From Rhodococcus tibetensis (GTDB taxonomy: Bacteria; Actinomycetota; Actinomycetes; Mycobacteriales; Mycobacteriaceae): 64,000 bases of DNA. The notes under the pieces were generated by a model. That model was not told where the DNA came from. It saw only the letters and a program-made list of their open reading frames with translations, and did no database searches. Location of the stretch: NCBI RefSeq assembly GCF_024438035.1, contig NZ_JANFQF010000012.1, forward strand, positions 62,001 through 126,000. The letters run 5' to 3'. This document shows positions 16,905 to 29,501 of the stretch, piece by piece. Position 1 is the stretch's first letter, and each line of letters starts with the position of its first letter. The position numbers and the translations under genes are program-made.

Positions 16905-18169
16905 CGTTCCACTTTCGGTTCGGTAGGGGCAGTGAGGTGTCGGGACGCGACCGGCGCCGCGGGCGCACCGACCAGTTCGAGCCGGCGTTCGATGCTCTGT
17001 GATTGCAACGCGAGGGTCTCGCGATAGATGTCGGAGCCCGCGCCGCGGAAGGCGAACCAGCCCCAGCGGGGCCGTAGTCGGCACCCTCGGGCATATTTGG
17101 CCTCGTAGGCGGCCATGCCGTAGTGGACGTGACGGATGCCGTGCTCGACCGCCCACCTCGCCGTCTCGTGGTACGTCAGCGTCAGGTAGCAGCCGCGAGC
17201 ATCTGCGGCGAACCCTGCGGTGCGCGCGAACAGCGTGTCACGGGCGCGCAGGTAGAGCACGAAACCCACCAGCCGGCCCTCGCGTTCGGCGCGGAGTACC
17301 ACACACGCATCACCCAATTCCTCACGGACGGCGTCGAAGTCGCGGCGGACCCGGTCGTCGCCGCCGGGCAGTCCGTACTTGGCCCGGTGCGCGACCTGGA
17401 GGGCGACCACTTCGTCGTCGAGTGCCTCCGGCCCGCACCGGACCTCCGTGCGCATCCCCGCCCGTTCGTAGTCCGCGACCTCCTTGCGGAGCCGCACCCG
17501 CCGGCGCTTACTCAGGCCCGCCACGTACTCTTCCCAGCTGTCACCGATCAGGTCCTGTACGCCTTCGGCGCCCAGCAGTGTTGCCGTGTATCCGGCACGG
17601 GTGGCGCTGTGGTCCACCGCCTCGGCTTCGGGCTCGCCGACGTAGAGCATTGCGACACTGCGGCAGCCGAGTTCGTCCCCGGCCTGCTGGAGCAGCTCGG
17701 GCAACGCGGCCATGAGCGCGAGGCGCTCGTCGCGCCTGCGGCCGGGAGCGTGCGCCACGCCGTGGTGGTTCCCGAAGGTCGCGAGCGCGAGCGACGGATA
17801 CTGGTACCCTCGCGCGCCGGGGAGCGCTGCGGTGAGCTCGGCCCAGCGTTGCTGAACGGTCTCGTCGAGCAGCTCCGGTTCGGCCAGTGCGCCCGCGGTT
17901 CCCACCAGCCTGGGCGGGTCGTAGAAGAGCAAGCCGCCGGGCTTTGCCGTGAACAGCAGCGGAGCCAGGGCAACGGTCTGCCCGTCCTCCCGGACCTCGA
18001 GGTAGCGCACCTCGTGCAGGTCGGTGCGTTCGAGGAACCTGCACCACCGCGCGTCCTCCCAGATGATGTCCGGCTCGGCGAGGCCTGCGAAGTCCGGGGC
18101 GTTCGGGCGGGTACCGGAGGGCAGGAGGTGGGCGGTGAGGCCGCCGGTGAGGGTGGAACTGCTGGTCAT
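16901..18169 (-). CDS. FemAB/GNAT-like N-acyltransferase (cluster 1)
   Basis: A 422-residue protein of the peptidoglycan-recognition/FemAB-like acyltransferase group. It has an N-terminal GNAT-type half (EDARWCRFLERTDLHEVRYL, VALAPLLF) and a C-terminal half with SKRRRVRLRKEV, LRAEREGRLVGFVLYLRARD, a pyrophosphate-like turn and the group's closing HYGMAAYEAKYARGCRLRPR. Relatives attach an amino acid or acyl group to an amine, some from aminoacyl-tRNA. GGAGGA precedes ATG 18169, and both ends overlap neighbours as ATGA. In this cluster it may make one amide bond of the product beside the ATP-grasp ligases. A different acyltransferase of the same group lies in cluster 2 (39667). Confidence 0.75.
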   Translation of the reverse strand: MTSSSTLTGGLTAHLLPSGTRPNAPDFAGLAEPDIIWEDARWCRFLERTDLHEVRYLEVREDGQTVALAPLLFTAKPGGLLFYDPPRLVGTAGALAEPELLDETVQQRWAELTAALPGARGYQYPSLALATFGNHHGVAHAPGRRRDERLALMAALPELLQQAGDELGCRSVAMLYVGEPEAEAVDHSATRAGYTATLLGAEGVQDLIGDSWEEYVAGLSKRRRVRLRKEVADYERAGMRTEVRCGPEALDDEVVALQVAHRAKYGLPGGDDRVRRDFDAVREELGDACVVLRAEREGRLVGFVLYLRARDTLFARTAGFAADARGCYLTLTYHETARWAVEHGIRHVHYGMAAYEAKYARGCRLRPRWGWFAFRGAGSDIYRETLALQSQSIERRLELVGAPAAPVASRHLTAPTEPKVER

Positions 18170-19392
18170 GCTGCGTCCTCCGTTTCGGAAGTGTCCCAGG
18201 CAAATCCGGAGGTAACCCGGTTGGCGGTGGCGACGAGCCGGTGCCCGAGAGCGGTGAAGTCCGAGTCGGTCATCACCCAGAAGGCGAGGAAATCTGCCGA
18301 TTTGCGTCCGCTGTATCGGGTGCGGCTCCATCGGTCCCCGACGTGGGTGTTCACCGTGAAGTCGTGTACGCCCGGCGGCGCCTCGGGGAGTCGCCGCACC
18401 CTGCCCTGCCGGGGCGGCACGCCGTAGAACGCGGCGTGTGGTGCCGTTGCCACACGCTGACGTACCGCGTCCAGATCAGTGGGAAGGCCGCATTCCACTC
18501 GAGCCCACAGGTGGCGCGGGTCGATTCCCAGGACATGGCGCAGCATGACCGGTATCGGGCCACCACCGATCCGGGCGGCCACCTCGCACAGGACGATGTC
18601 GCCACTGCCGGTGACGAAGAACTCGGCGTGCACGCAGATCGTGGACGGTGAGGCGAGTGCATCGACGAGTTTCCAGGTCTCCTCGACCAGTCGTGCATGA
18701 ATCGGGTCGGCGGTATCGACCGACCGTGAGCCGAATGGGGCGTCGGTCCAGTGTTCGAGGCAGCCTTGGCCGGTGTAGCGGGAGGCGATCGCCGCCACCG
18801 GTTGCCCGGCCACCCGGAAAGCGTCCACATGGTGCACCGCGCCGTCGACGAACTGCTCGACCTCGTACGGTGTCGCCGCGAGGCCGTCGGCGAGGCCGGC
18901 GGCCTGTGCGGGCGAATCGATGACGTACACCCCGGACGAACCGGAACCACTGCGCGGCTTGACCACCACGCGTCCCGGGTGGCTCGCCATGAACTCGGTG
19001 ATGTCGGACGGGGTGCGCACCGGCGCGAAGGCCGGCACGAGAAGTCCTGCCGCGCAGGCTAATTCCTTCATCAGGATCTTGTCGCGGTAGGCGGCCGCAA
19101 CGCCGGTGTCCAGCCCGGGCAGACCGAGGTCGCCGCGCAACACGGCGGCCCGCTCGACGTCCACCTCGGCCAAGGCGAAGACCGCGGTCGGGCGGTGCCG
19201 CCGCGCAAGACCGCGAGCGGCATGCAGCACCGCGTCGTCGTCGCTGTAGTCGGCGACCGGAACGATCTCGGCGAATCCCTCGGCCGGCTCCGCTCCCGCG
19301 GCGCAGACTGCCACCAGCCGTCCGCGCTCCTCGGGAAGCCACGCAGCGAAGGGCAGCCCCGCGCCCCGTGGGCTGATCAGCACGAGGATCAT
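18166..19392 (-). CDS. ATP-grasp ligase (cluster 1)
   Basis: A 408-residue ATP-grasp enzyme with MILVLISPRGAGLPFAAW start, substrate-domain LAEVDVERAAVLRGDLGLPG, ATP-lysine strand GRVVVKPRSGSGSSGVYVID, YEVEQFVDGAVHHVDAFRV and the metal/ATP end DIVLCEVAARIGGGPIPVML. The EQF.DG.xxHVD pattern is like the L-amino-acid ligase and carbamoyl-phosphate-like branch, which includes BacD-type dipeptide synthetases. Start 19392 is fixed by an ATGA overlap with the Ldh2-type gene. The C-terminal 90 residues are a separate beta-rich region. It probably condenses two amino acids or an amino acid with an acid made by cluster enzymes. Confidence 0.88.
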   Translation of the reverse strand: MILVLISPRGAGLPFAAWLPEERGRLVAVCAAGAEPAEGFAEIVPVADYSDDDAVLHAARGLARRHRPTAVFALAEVDVERAAVLRGDLGLPGLDTGVAAAYRDKILMKELACAAGLLVPAFAPVRTPSDITEFMASHPGRVVVKPRSGSGSSGVYVIDSPAQAAGLADGLAATPYEVEQFVDGAVHHVDAFRVAGQPVAAIASRYTGQGCLEHWTDAPFGSRSVDTADPIHARLVEETWKLVDALASPSTICVHAEFFVTGSGDIVLCEVAARIGGGPIPVMLRHVLGIDPRHLWARVECGLPTDLDAVRQRVATAPHAAFYGVPPRQGRVRRLPEAPPGVHDFTVNTHVGDRWSRTRYSGRKSADFLAFWVMTDSDFTALGHRLVATANRVTSGFAWDTSETEDAA

Positions 19393-20444
19393 CGGACCAT
19401 TTCCTTCCCCGTGTCGGCAGCGACATTCGCCGCCAGCGTGGCCAGCACATCGGCCGTTCGCGCGTCCAGCGGAATGCCCCGCACACACCGTTCTCGTTCG
19501 TGGGCGCGCTGCGGGTCGCCCGGAGCCACCACGGGCGCGTCCGTAGCGGGCGTAGCCGCCCGGACGGTGCCCAGAAGGTCGGCCAGTCCGGCGGTGAAAT
19601 CCGCCCGCCCGCTGAAGGCATTCGGGTCCAGTGCCAGGACGAAGTGGCCGACGCCGCGGCTGCGGCCGGGGGTTCCGTCGCCGACCTGCTCGAGCCGCCA
19701 GTCGGGCGGCGACCCGGTCAACACGGCCCCGAGGAGGGTGACCGCCATCGCCAGACCCTGCCCCTTGTACCCGCCGAGCGGTGACAGGGCGTACGCCTCG
19801 TCGGGTATCTCGGTAGGACGGCCGTGGACGTCGGTCGCCCAGCCGCTGTTCAGCGGGCGCCCCTCGGCCCGGCGCTGTTTCACCTCACCGAAGCACACCT
19901 GGCTGGTGGCCATGTCGAGGGCGAACTCGTCGTCTCCCACTCCGGCGGCCACGCTGATCGGATCGGTGCCGAACAGCGGCTGCACCCCACCGAACGGCGC
20001 CACCCGTGAGGCGGCTGAGGTCACCGCGATGCCGACCAGCCCGTGCCGGGCCAGGTGCCGGGTGTAGACCGACGCCGCACCGAAATGGTTGGAATTGCGC
20101 ACGCCCACCGCCGCGACGCCGAACTCCCGGGCTCGCTCGGCGGCCAGCCGGGCGGCGGCCAATCCGGCGAGTACGCCGAGTGCGCCGTCCGCATCCAGCA
20201 GCAGACCGGCCCCGCGGTCCTGGACCACGGTCGGCGATGCCGTTGCATTCGCGACGCCGGTCGCGAGCTCGTCGAGGTACTGCGGAAGCAGCCGCAGGCC
20301 GTGAGTGTCAATGCCGCGCAGGGACGTATCGACCAGGGCGTCGGCGACCTGCTCGGCCTCAGCCTCCGGCACACCCGCCTCGATGAACGCCTTCGAAGCG
20401 AGGGCGCGCGCCTCCTGTTCCGGCCACCGAGTGTGGTTGATCAT
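19389..20444 (-). CDS. Ldh2/MDH2-family NAD(P)-dependent oxidoreductase (cluster 1)
   Basis: A 351-residue protein of the malate/L-lactate dehydrogenase 2 family (Pfam Ldh_2), unrelated to classical lactate dehydrogenase. Motifs: SLRGIDTHGLRLLPQYLDEL, VRNSNHFGAASVYTRHLARH, GTDPISVAAG and LSPLGGYKGQGLAMAV. Members act on malate, ureidoglycolate, 2,3-diketo-sugars or cyclic imino acids such as delta-1-piperideine-2-carboxylate. The last reaction would suit a lysine-derived pathway, since a lysine-aminomutase-like gene lies two genes upstream. ATGA overlaps join it to both neighbours. Substrate is inferred from context only. Confidence 0.88.
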   Translation of the reverse strand: MINHTRWPEQEARALASKAFIEAGVPEAEAEQVADALVDTSLRGIDTHGLRLLPQYLDELATGVANATASPTVVQDRGAGLLLDADGALGVLAGLAAARLAAERAREFGVAAVGVRNSNHFGAASVYTRHLARHGLVGIAVTSAASRVAPFGGVQPLFGTDPISVAAGVGDDEFALDMATSQVCFGEVKQRRAEGRPLNSGWATDVHGRPTEIPDEAYALSPLGGYKGQGLAMAVTLLGAVLTGSPPDWRLEQVGDGTPGRSRGVGHFVLALDPNAFSGRADFTAGLADLLGTVRAATPATDAPVVAPGDPQRAHERERCVRGIPLDARTADVLATLAANVAADTGKEMVR

Positions 20445-21921
20445 GAAGCACTCCAATACATGAAGACGTGGGGTCCGATCCCAGGGATGTCGTACTCGGG
20501 GCCGAGAATGTGGAAACCTTGTGCGAGGTAGAAGCCCGCGGCGCTGGTGCGCGCGTTGCACCACAGCGCGTCGGCGCCGGACAGCACCGCGTTGGTGCGC
20601 ACGGTCCGCAAGAGCGCGGTGCCCGCGCCGGTGCCGCGGACCTCCTCGACGGTGGCCATGCCGCGCAGGCGCCGACCGCGGCCCGCGGCCAGTCCCGGCA
20701 CGGCGTAGTCGGGATCCTCGTCGTACAGCGAGGCCACGCCGACCAAGCGTCCGTCGTCAAGTGCGGCGAAGTGCCGGGCGCCGTCGGAATTGTCCTCGGG
20801 ATAGGCGCAGGTCGCGATGGGTTGCCCGGGCCGCAGCACCTGGTGGCGGATCGGTCGCACGTCGCCGGCGCTCACCGGCCGAACGCGCCAGCCGCGGGCG
20901 GCGGGGTCGGGCAGGTAGCCGGATCCGGGCCGATCCGGGAGACTGACGCGACCTGAGCCGTCGAGCGAGACTCCGAAGCCGGTGTTCACTGCCAGCAGGT
21001 CGACGGCGTCGACGTCCAGGTAGTCGGCCAGTCCGCCGAGGTGGGCCGTGGCCGACACCCCGGCCACCGACTCGGGCATGCAGCCGAGCATGGTGATCAG
21101 ACCCTGCTCCCGGGCCCGGCGCAACAACTCGAGGGACGGGGTGATGCCACCGGCTTTCATCGGTTTGACGTTGATGCCGTCGAACGCCTCGGCGCAGGCG
21201 GCGAAGTCCGGCATGGAGGTGATGCTCTCGTCGGCGATCACTGGGATCGGGCTGTGCTGCTTCAGGGTTCGTGTCTCCCACCACGCCGATCGCGGGAACG
21301 GCTGCTCGATCAACTGCACTCCGAGTTCCTGCAATGCGGGCAGGACCGGGAGGAGCCGGGACAGCGTCCAGCCACAGTTGCCGTCCACGTAGAACGGCGC
21401 CGTCGTGTGTCGGCGAAGTTCCTCGAGCACGGTGAGATCGCCTGGATCGGCAAGCTTGATCTTGTACGCCGCCCATCCGGGCCGCTCGCGCAGTTTGTGG
21501 ACCATCACCTCGGTTTCGTCGAGCCCGATGCTGAAGCTCGAGCGCAACCCCTGCGGATACTCGAGAGCGAGGGCCTGCCACAGCGGCACGCCGAGCAGTC
21601 GTGCCCGCAGGTCGTGCACCGCGGTATCGAGGGCGGCGAGGACGAACGGCGAACCGGGCAGCGCCGCGCAGAGCCTCCGCCACACGGCGAACGGGTCGCC
21701 GGGGCCGAGGTCGGCCAGCAGCGGGGCGATCCGGCGCAGATCCGCGTGGAGCTGGTCCACACCGGAGTTGTAGTGGGCGGTCATGAACGCGGAAGCCTCA
21801 CCGAATCCGGTGACACCGTCCTGCTCCACCTCGACCACGAGGGCACGCTGCACCGGGATCGCTTCCCTGGCGGAGCGCCACAGATACCTTTGCGTCAAGC
21901 CTATTTCGTGCGCGGTGACCC

Positions 21922-21925
<4 letters not shown>
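20441..21925 (-). CDS. dipeptide epimerase (enolase superfamily) fused to GNAT acetyltransferase (cluster 1)
   Basis: A 494-residue fusion. Residues about 1-340 are an enolase-superfamily dipeptide epimerase of the MR/MLE type: catalytic KxK at K155-K157, metal ligands D181 (FYVDGN), E207 (LIEQPF) and D232 (IADES), and the opposite lysine in INVKPMKAGGI (K254 or K257). This set is the full one expected for L-Ala-D/L-Glu-type epimerases. Residues about 350-494 are a GNAT domain with RGMATVEEVRGTGAGTALL (acetyl-CoA pyrophosphate loop) and GFYLAQGF. GTG 21925 is the start because it overlaps the aminomutase stop as GTGA. The epimerase suggests that the product passes through a dipeptide with a D residue; the GNAT half could acetylate the product or mask it for self-resistance. 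Confidence 0.85.
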
Positions 21926-25009
<3,084 letters not shown>

Positions 25010-25256
25010 CTGTTCCTCCATTTTCGAAACCCGACTGGGACATGCATTCCGCGATGCCGACCGTGATCGGGATCGTGGGAATCGGTTTCGTCAAGAATGC
25101 GGTCGCCTCGCCGCGCACACCACCCACCCTAGGGGCGCCGAAATGCCACCCGGTGACAGTTCACGATGCTGCCACGAAGTCGACTGCCGAGACTGTTCCG
25201 GAAGTCGGGTGCCCGGCGTAGCGTCACCTCCACAATGTCGACGGCAGGAGTGCTCA

Positions 25257-25619
25257 ATGTCGGGTGAAATGTCGTTCTTCGAATTGGGTGTGACCGACGC
25301 CGAACAGGGCCGAAAGTTCTATTCGGCCCTGTTCGGCTGGCAGTTCGAACCCGGTCCAGGCGGGTCCGGATACGCGATCGACACGCCCAATGTTCCGGGC
25401 GGAATCCACGGCGGCGACCCCGGCGCGGGCCCGTATGTGTTCTTCCGGGTTACAGACCTCGACGCCGCGGTGCAGAAAGTTCTGGCCCTCGGAGGGACCG
25501 TCGATGCGGTAGACCTCGGAGAAGAGCCCGAGTCGGAGGCACGGTTCGGCCGATTCAAGCTGTGCCACGACGACCAGGGATCCGCGTTCGGCATCCACCA
25601 ACCCCCGTCCGGCGCATGA
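25257..25619 (+). CDS. VOC-family (glyoxalase-like) protein
   Basis: A 120-residue single VOC protein: MSGEMSFFELGVTDAEQGRK, FYSALFGWQFEPG, VFFRVTDLDAAVQKVLALGG and a closing QGSAFGIHQPPSG. Typical members are metal-dependent lyases, isomerases or dioxygenases or bind antibiotics; the metal ligands here are not obvious, so a binding role is possible. GGAG lies six bases before ATG 25257. It is divergent from cluster 1, with a 235-base gap. Given that position it could be a resistance or binding protein for the cluster product, but this is guesswork. A hairpin at 25628 ends it. Confidence 0.82.
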   Translation: MSGEMSFFELGVTDAEQGRKFYSALFGWQFEPGPGGSGYAIDTPNVPGGIHGGDPGAGPYVFFRVTDLDAAVQKVLALGGTVDAVDLGEEPESEARFGRFKLCHDDQGSAFGIHQPPSGA

Positions 25620-25627
25620 CGCCGCGA

Positions 25628-25650
25628 CCCCGGCAGGGAAGCTGCCGGGG
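25628..25650. terminator. bidirectional terminator between VOC and secreted protein genes
   Basis: CCCCGGCAG (25628-25636) and CTGCCGGGG (25642-25650) form a perfect nine-pair stem with a five-base loop, nine bases after the VOC stop and 25 bases after the end of the convergent gene. Confidence 0.7.
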
Positions 25651-25674
25651 CGCGCCGGAGGTGTCGGGCTCGGG

Positions 25675-26007
25675 CTACGGTTCGTTCGGGGAGTCGCCGC
25701 CGCCCTCGTCACCGCTGTAGGTAGCGGGTTGCGGGATGCCGTCGTCGGGGCCGTCACACCAGTTGTCGTATTGGTTGTACGGGTCGGCTCCCCAAGCCGG
25801 GACGTTGTTCTCGTAGGGTTCTGCCCAGTCGTCGCAACCGGCCGGGCCGTACTGAGGTACTCCAGGAGGCAACGGCTGCACCACATCCGGCGCCCGCACC
25901 GGAACCACAGCCGAGTCCAGTGCATTGCCCGACGCCACACCGGTAGTTCCCCCACCGAGCGCAACCGCACACGCCGCGACCGCGGCCAATCTGATGCCGA
26001 CCTTCAT
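25675..26007 (-). CDS. small secreted protein, acidic and Pro-rich
   Basis: A 110-residue protein with a Sec signal peptide (MKVGIRLAAVAACAVALGGG ... ASG, cleavage near residue 27) and an acidic mature part rich in Asp, Pro, Tyr and Asn, holding two cysteines (GPAGCDDW and NWCDGP) that could form a disulfide. Such short exported proteins are common in rhodococci and mycobacteria, and I cannot name a family. GGAGG lies eight bases before ATG 26007. The mature protein is only about 83 residues. Function unknown. Confidence 0.78.
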   Translation of the reverse strand: MKVGIRLAAVAACAVALGGGTTGVASGNALDSAVVPVRAPDVVQPLPPGVPQYGPAGCDDWAEPYENNVPAWGADPYNQYDNWCDGPDDGIPQPATYSGDEGGGDSPNEP

Positions 26008-26098
26008 GACGCCTCCATAGGTAGGTGACTCTGCCCATGGGCGATACCCAAAGAATCGACAAACAATCCTCTACGGCGAAAATTTCTCGGAATTCCTG

Positions 26099-26569
26099 TC
26101 AGGGCCTGCTGCGCATGAACATCTCCGTGATCATCGTGAGCATCGGCTTGCCGTCCCCGTTGACGATTTCGGCGGCGGCAGTCACCAAGCCGCGCCCGCG
26201 ATCGTCGAGCACGACATTGTCGATCAGCATGGTTCCGGTGAGCACCTCCCCCGGTCGGACCGGGCGGAGGAAGTTGACGTTCCGGAAGCATTTACCGGCG
26301 ATCACGCTCCAGTCGTTGTAGAGACTGGTCACGGTCAACCGCTGGCAGATGGCGATCGTGTGCACACCACTAGCGATCAACCCGCCGAAGTAGCCATTCC
26401 TCGCAGAGTCGCGATCGATGTGGAACGACTGCGGATCCCACTGGTCGGCGAAGTCCACCAGTTCCTGCTCGGTCACCGTGTACGAGCCCAGCTCGAACGT
26501 GTCCCCTACTGCGAGGTCGTCTGCATAGACGACGTCGTTTCTACTGCCCACTTCATACCGTCCGATCAC
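26099..26569 (-). CDS. MaoC-like hotdog-fold dehydratase
   Basis: A 156-residue MaoC/R-hydratase-like protein. DQWDPQSFHIDRDSARNGYF holds the Asp-x4-His catalytic pair (D45, H50), followed by FGGLIASGVHTIAICQRLTV and the hotdog strands VNFLRPVRPGEVLTGTMLI. Members hydrate enoyl-CoA or act as accessory dehydratases. It is downstream of the glutamine-synthetase-like gene on the same strand with 73 bases between, and that gap holds a short hairpin (26603-26617), so co-transcription is not certain. Substrate unknown. Confidence 0.88.
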   Translation of the reverse strand: MIGRYEVGSRNDVVYADDLAVGDTFELGSYTVTEQELVDFADQWDPQSFHIDRDSARNGYFGGLIASGVHTIAICQRLTVTSLYNDWSVIAGKCFRNVNFLRPVRPGEVLTGTMLIDNVVLDDRGRGLVTAAAEIVNGDGKPMLTMITEMFMRSRP

Positions 26570-26602
26570 TCCCGCGAACCCCCGTCGAGCACAGGGGCTG
26601 CT

Positions 26603-26617
26603 GCCCTAGGATAGGGC
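26603..26617 (-). terminator. weak hairpin after the glutamine-synthetase-like gene
   Basis: GCCCTA (26603-26608) and TAGGGC (26612-26617) pair around GGA; outer GCTGCTG/CAGCAGC arms may extend it. Located between the GS-like stop and the MaoC start. Confidence 0.35.
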
Positions 26618-26642
26618 TGGCCTTCAGCAGCGACTGCAGGAG

Positions 26643-27956
26643 CTACGACGTCCAGGCGTAACGGAAGCGTTGGACCACGTCGTCGACCGGCTTGTCGCGG
26701 TACTCGGTGTACTCGTAACCTTTGACCGCGAGCAGGGCTTCGAGGATCAGCGGGCCGAACACCTCGTTGGCGAGCCGCGACGACCGCAACCGGTCGAGCA
26801 TGGCCGCCGGCTCTACCGGGAGAACCGTGACGTCGAGTTCGTGCCGTTCGGCATCCGACAGGAAGGCCGGGTTGCCGCGTACCTCGGCACCCAACGGGAG
26901 TGCGTCTCTCATTCCGGCGTACGCCGCACCGAGCACGGCAGCGCTGCTAAGGTACGGGTTCGCGGAGGGATCGATGGGCTTGACCTCGATGTTGGCACCG
27001 TGCGGATTCCCGGAAGTGTTGGCGCAGAGCCGGACCGCCGCCTCCCGGTTCTCCAATCCCCAGCAGCGGAACACGCCGGACCACCGGCCGGGATGCAGGC
27101 GCAGATGCGACAGCGCCGACCCGGCGAGCACGGGCATGAAGTCGGGCAGCGCCCCGAGGATTCCGGCGACGGCCGCGGCACCAGACGACGTGAGACCGCA
27201 CTGCCCGTCGCCGCCCGACAGGATCGGGACTCCGCCTCGGGAGAACGAAACATGTAGATGCGCCCCATTACCGGAACCGCCCAGAACGGGCATCGGTGAG
27301 AACGACGCTCGCAATCCGTGCGTGCGGGCAACACGGCTGACGATTGCGCGTGCCAATACCGCTTCATCCGCTGCCTTCACGGGGTCGGCGGGCGCGAGGG
27401 ACACCTCGAACTGGTTCGGCCCGTACTCGGCGTGAACCTGTTCGACGGCAAGGTCCGCGGTCGACGCCGCGGCGAGGATGTCCCTGAGAAATGTCTCCTG
27501 CGCGAGGACGACGGTCAGACCGTAGGCAGCCCAGTTCTCTTGGTGCACCGCGTCGAACACGGTGAACTCGATCTCGGAACCGACGAGCGCGTCCGTTCCG
27601 GCTGCCGCCAATTGCCGCGTCACGCGGTCCAGCGTTCCGCGGGTGCACGCCGCCGATGGTGTTCCGTCCTGCTCGACGAGGTTCGCCGGCGCCCAGTACG
27701 TGCCGTTGCCGAGGTTCCGCACATCGTCGCGGTCGATGCGGAGCCGAAGATCGCCGGTGACGGAGAAGGAGGGTGTGAACGCGAGATGGTCGTCGACGCA
27801 GAACACATTCCAGCTCGGTGACGCCCCTGCCCCCGATTCGGCGAAGGCCGACAACCGGGAGAGCGGAAGCACTTTGGCCCGCGAGACGCCAGCCATGTCG
27901 ACGATCGATCCGACGACGCGGTCCGAGGGTGCACCGGTTTCCTCTTCGGCGGGCAT
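26643..27956 (-). CDS. glutamine-synthetase-family ligase (gamma-glutamylamide-synthetase-like)
   Basis: A 437-residue GS-fold enzyme: LVGSEIEFTVFDAV (first metal glutamate), EYGPNQFEVSLAPADP, GGSGNGAHLHVSFS (ATP/metal histidine), RCWGLENREAAVRLCANTSG with IEVKPIDPSANPYL (substrate-closing loop). The short N-terminal beta domain and lack of a typical GlnA adenylylation tyrosine region suggest a specialised ligase, such as PuuA- or GlnA3-like enzymes that glutamylate amines before oxidation. ATG 27956 overlaps the stop of the small membrane protein gene (TGATG). PucR, aldehyde dehydrogenase and GMC oxidoreductase genes sit just upstream, so amine or alcohol use is likely. Amine specificity is unknown. 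Confidence 0.85.
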   Translation of the reverse strand: MPAEEETGAPSDRVVGSIVDMAGVSRAKVLPLSRLSAFAESGAGASPSWNVFCVDDHLAFTPSFSVTGDLRLRIDRDDVRNLGNGTYWAPANLVEQDGTPSAACTRGTLDRVTRQLAAAGTDALVGSEIEFTVFDAVHQENWAAYGLTVVLAQETFLRDILAAASTADLAVEQVHAEYGPNQFEVSLAPADPVKAADEAVLARAIVSRVARTHGLRASFSPMPVLGGSGNGAHLHVSFSRGGVPILSGGDGQCGLTSSGAAAVAGILGALPDFMPVLAGSALSHLRLHPGRWSGVFRCWGLENREAAVRLCANTSGNPHGANIEVKPIDPSANPYLSSAAVLGAAYAGMRDALPLGAEVRGNPAFLSDAERHELDVTVLPVEPAAMLDRLRSSRLANEVFGPLILEALLAVKGYEYTEYRDKPVDDVVQRFRYAWTS

Positions 27957-28177
27957 CAGGCACTCGTGGTGGTGCGGGACAGGAAACCGAGGACGCTCGG
28001 TGCTGCAACGCGTTGTGCCCGCGTCTGCCAGATGCCGCGGAGTTCCTCGTGTCCTCGCTCGCGCCGCGCCCGAAGTGCGGTGGCCGTGAAGCCGCCGGCG
28101 ACTGCAGCGCCGAACCCGGTGTTGCCCACGAGAAACCGGTGGACGATCCATGGCGCAAATCCGATGACGAATCCCAT
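27956..28177 (-). CDS. small membrane protein upstream of the GS-like ligase
   Basis: 73 residues: two short hydrophobic helices (MGFVIGFAPWIVHRFLVG; FGAAVAGGFTATAL) and a basic C-terminal tail. The stop codon overlaps the GS-like ATG (TGATG), which supports it being real and coupled. The ribosome-binding site is poor. I do not recognise a family. It might be a membrane partner of the ligase. Confidence 0.55.
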   Translation of the reverse strand: MGFVIGFAPWIVHRFLVGNTGFGAAVAGGFTATALRARRERGHEELRGIWQTRAQRVAAPSVLGFLSRTTTSA

Positions 28178-28268
28178 TGCACTGCCCCAACTGCCCTGAC
28201 ATCCCCGGGCTGACGACAACCGACTGGCATTTATTGTCGGGCTTACGGAGAGTTCAGGAACTGGATTT

Positions 28269-29447
28269 TCAGGAACCGAGCAGTTGATGCGCCCGTAAGC
28301 CGACGTAGAGTTCGGCGGCGTCGATGGGGTCCGTGAAGTCACGCCCGGTGAGGGTGTGAATTCTGCGCAACCGGTACAGCACGGTGTTGCGGTGGTAGTG
28401 CAGTTGCTCGGCAGCCGAGGTGGTGGAGCCGTGGCAGGCGAACCACGCGTCGAGCGTCGTGAGGAGACTCTGCTTTTCCTCCGGCGGTAATGCCAGCACT
28501 GGCCCGAGAATCTGACCCGCCACGAGCTTGCCCGCTTCCGGCACGCTGACCAGCAGTAGCGAGACGGGCACGGACTCGTATCGCGTGACCGTGCGACCGC
28601 CGTGTCCTGCGCACCGGCGGGCGATGCGGGCCTGCTCGACGGCAGAACTGGTTCCCCCCGGCCGGGAGAAGGTGGAGCTGACGCCGACCCGGGCATCGGT
28701 GCGGCCGAGAAGCGCGAGTGCTGCCTCGACGAAGCCGGTGGCGGACGCCCACAACAACCCGATTCTGCCGTCGACCTCCGTGTCCCACACGGACTCGACG
28801 CCCACGGCGCGCAGTTCGGTCTCCATCCTGTCCACCGAGGACGGTGACGCCGCCGAGTCGATCGACACGACCACGAAGGTGCTGAGCTCGGGGATGCGGA
28901 ACGTGCGCAGGGCGTCGGCAGCTCCGGCCGGGTTCACCGAGTGCTCACCGAACAGTGTTCTCACGAGCCGGCCGCGCGACTCGGCGTCTTCCCGCGCACG
29001 CATGTCAGCGGTTTCCCGGTAGGCCTCCGCAGCACTGTCCGAGTACACGTCCACCAACGCCCACACCTGCGCTGCCATGTCGAGGAGCGCGTTGGTGGCC
29101 CGCCCGTCCGAGCGGTCCATCAGCTCGTCCCAGATCAACCGGCCGCCCAGCCGGAATGCGTGCAGTAACGCCGCGAGCGGCACACCCTGTTCTGCCTTCA
29201 GCCGGCCGGCCGCCCGGGCCGCCTCCAAGCGGATCGGCGCGATGCCGGCGAGGTTGCCGAGCATCGCGGTCAAGTTGTCCAGGCAGGCCCCGTACAGCTG
29301 CTCCGGGGTGAGCAACGTCGCCTCGATGTAGCCGTGCTCGGCCGACAGGATTCTTTCGGTGAGCGCCTGGGACAACCCGTTCACCGATTCGAGCATCTCG
29401 CCCAGGAGATCGGTGGGCGACGGCGCGATGTCCGGACTGGCAACCAT
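28269..29447 (-). CDS. PucR/CdaR-family transcriptional activator
   Basis: A 392-residue regulator. The C-terminal PucR helix-turn-helix is clear: [40 protein letters not shown], ending [16 protein letters not shown]. The N-terminal half is a sensor domain with a central GGDEF-like region ([20 protein letters not shown]). PucR/CdaR proteins activate catabolic genes in response to substrates such as purines or amines. It is divergent from the aldehyde dehydrogenase gene at 29636 across 188 bases, which contain a pair of inverted repeats (29502-29539). It very probably controls that operon and perhaps the GS-like operon downstream of itself. Confidence 0.9.
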   Translation of the reverse strand: MVASPDIAPSPTDLLGEMLESVNGLSQALTERILSAEHGYIEATLLTPEQLYGACLDNLTAMLGNLAGIAPIRLEAARAAGRLKAEQGVPLAALLHAFRLGGRLIWDELMDRSDGRATNALLDMAAQVWALVDVYSDSAAEAYRETADMRAREDAESRGRLVRTLFGEHSVNPAGAADALRTFRIPELSTFVVVSIDSAASPSSVDRMETELRAVGVESVWDTEVDGRIGLLWASATGFVEAALALLGRTDARVGVSSTFSRPGGTSSAVEQARIARRCAGHGGRTVTRYESVPVSLLLVSVPEAGKLVAGQILGPVLALPPEEKQSLLTTLDAWFACHGSTTSAAEQLHYHRNTVLYRLRRIHTLTGRDFTDPIDAAELYVGLRAHQLLGS

Positions 29448-29501
29448 TCGGCAAGACTAACGACCGGCCGTCATCTCCGCCACACCCTCTTTGTGCGACC
29501 G

